This document shows positions 63,449 through 64,000 of a DNA stretch of 64,000 nt, one piece after another. Each line of letters opens with the position of its first letter. Positions within the stretch are counted from its first letter, which is position 1. The notes below the pieces were generated by a model. It did not search any database, was not told where the DNA came from, and was given only the letters and a program-made list of their open reading frames with translations. The stretch comes from Syngnathus acus (lineage: Eukaryota > Chordata > Actinopteri > Syngnathiformes > Syngnathidae). The position numbers and the translations under genes were made by a program. The DNA lies in NCBI RefSeq assembly GCF_901709675.1, contig NC_051089.1, positions 20,189,508 to 20,253,507 on the forward strand. Direction: 5' to 3'.

Positions 63449-63533
63449 TCCATCACTAATGCCGCATAGCTTAAGAAATGTCAGAGTGGAATTTAAGAGG
63501 CTGATCAGAGTTCATACTGTGTCACGAAGGAAT
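63449..63533 (+). other. Exon-like segment
   Basis: A pyrimidine-rich tract TTTCTCTCTCCCCTCTTCCT, then GCCAG, precedes it. An 85-nt segment is open in one frame (SLMPHSLRNVRVEFKRLIRV) and ends before AATGTGAGC, a possible donor. The protein is not recognised. It could equally be a chance splice-like stretch. Confidence 0.25.
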
Positions 63534-63815
63534 GTGAGCAACTATTTGTTTGCATCACCTTTCTGTTTGTTCAAGAGGAGCCACAACAGGACGTTGATGC
63601 AAAAAAACAGATCTGCAATTTATTCGATTGTCAGTTTAGCGTTATTATTCACCCCACTTGCGCCCTCTCACAGTGTTTTTACACTCACTCCCCTACCCTT
63701 CCAGTCAACCATGCCCACATCTGGCATCAGACAAAACTACTCATTGCTAGATTGTTTGTTCCACACCCATGCACTTTTCCGTGGACAGATCTTCTGTGGC
63801 TGACCCTGTCTGCAG

Positions 63816-63916
63816 GAGTCTCGTCAATCTCCCAGGAATCCTCCCAGTCTTCTGACCCTGACCATGAGTTCATTGACAAGCAAAGGAAAAGTTCTGGCAG
63901 TTCCTGCAGAACTGAT
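63816..63916 (+). other. Exon-like segment with good splice sites
   Basis: CCCTGTCTGCAG before and GTAAGT after frame a 101-nt segment. One frame reads SSISQESSQSSDPDHEFIDK, then QRKSSGSSC, a polar Ser-rich stretch; another frame is also open. It does not join the segment at 63449-63533 in the same favoured frame. Possibly an internal exon of a host gene continuing beyond the window. Confidence 0.35.
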
Positions 63917-64000
63917 GTAAGTTGAGCAAGATGCTTAACATCCATCCAATTGCTGTCTAGATAGTGAGATGACCTTCACAGTAATAGTATATGATTATGG

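Overview
This is a 64 kb stretch of vertebrate, almost certainly teleost, nuclear DNA. There is no operon-like or dense coding layout. The window is a graveyard of transposable elements of typically teleost kinds: hAT elements with BED fingers, Tc1/mariner, Tigger-like, piggyBac, a Penelope-like element (PLE), L2/Rex/RTE-type LINEs, tRNA-derived SINEs, and many short elements whose ends read TACCGTATT...AATACGGTA. Microsatellites are common. I cannot name the species from the sequence.

The only clear trace of a conventional host gene is a decayed ABHD17-type depalmitoylase copy on the minus strand (two exon remnants at 48.3-48.5 kb and 44.86-45.08 kb). Weak exon-like segments lie at 36.0-36.2 kb and 63.4-63.9 kb. 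The best preserved coding sequences belong to transposons: a complete 606-codon hAT transposase (9119-10939, minus), a 477-codon LINE reverse transcriptase ORF (57553-58986, plus), a 321-codon LINE ORF (38218-39183, plus) and a broken PLE (29138-31835).

Layout. 0.6-5.7 kb: LINE and SINE scraps and a tandem-repeat element. 6.4-12.45 kb: a four-level nest, in which a piggyBac relic is split by a TACCGTATTGG element, which holds a small hAT and a Tigger-like element, which in turn holds the intact hAT and an abutting hAT MITE. 12.9-25 kb: small elements, a segmental duplication, and an L2-type LINE split by a hAT derivative. 25.3-34.9 kb: a TACCGTTTTTT element with SINEs, a Tc1 relic, then a second copy of the TACCGTATTGG element holding the PLE, another TACCGT element and a deleted hAT. 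34.9-39.9 kb: LINE relics on the minus strand and a hAT with a LINE inside. 41.6-50.5 kb: further TACCGT elements, low-complexity GCAG repeats and the ABHD17 relic. 50.6-53.3 kb: a SINE nested in a SINE and another deleted hAT. 55.7-60.7 kb: LINEs and a tandem-repeat element. 60.7-64 kb: sparse sequence with a duplication, a long CA repeat and two exon-like pieces.

How the parts work together: the two copies of the TACCGTATTGG element lack each other's insertions, so each supplies the pre-insertion sequence for the other. This confirms element boundaries and target-site duplications by direct reading. All clean 8-bp hAT duplications here carry TA at positions 4-5, as expected of Buster-type hATs, and the intact transposase looks like that type. 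It is therefore a plausible source of activity for some of the non-autonomous hATs, although their ends differ. I found no convincing new host system. The most novel-looking material is the nested insertion record, two hATs sharing one target site, the PLE with a hammerhead-like motif and a perfect hairpin, and the set of element families with convergent TACCGT ends.
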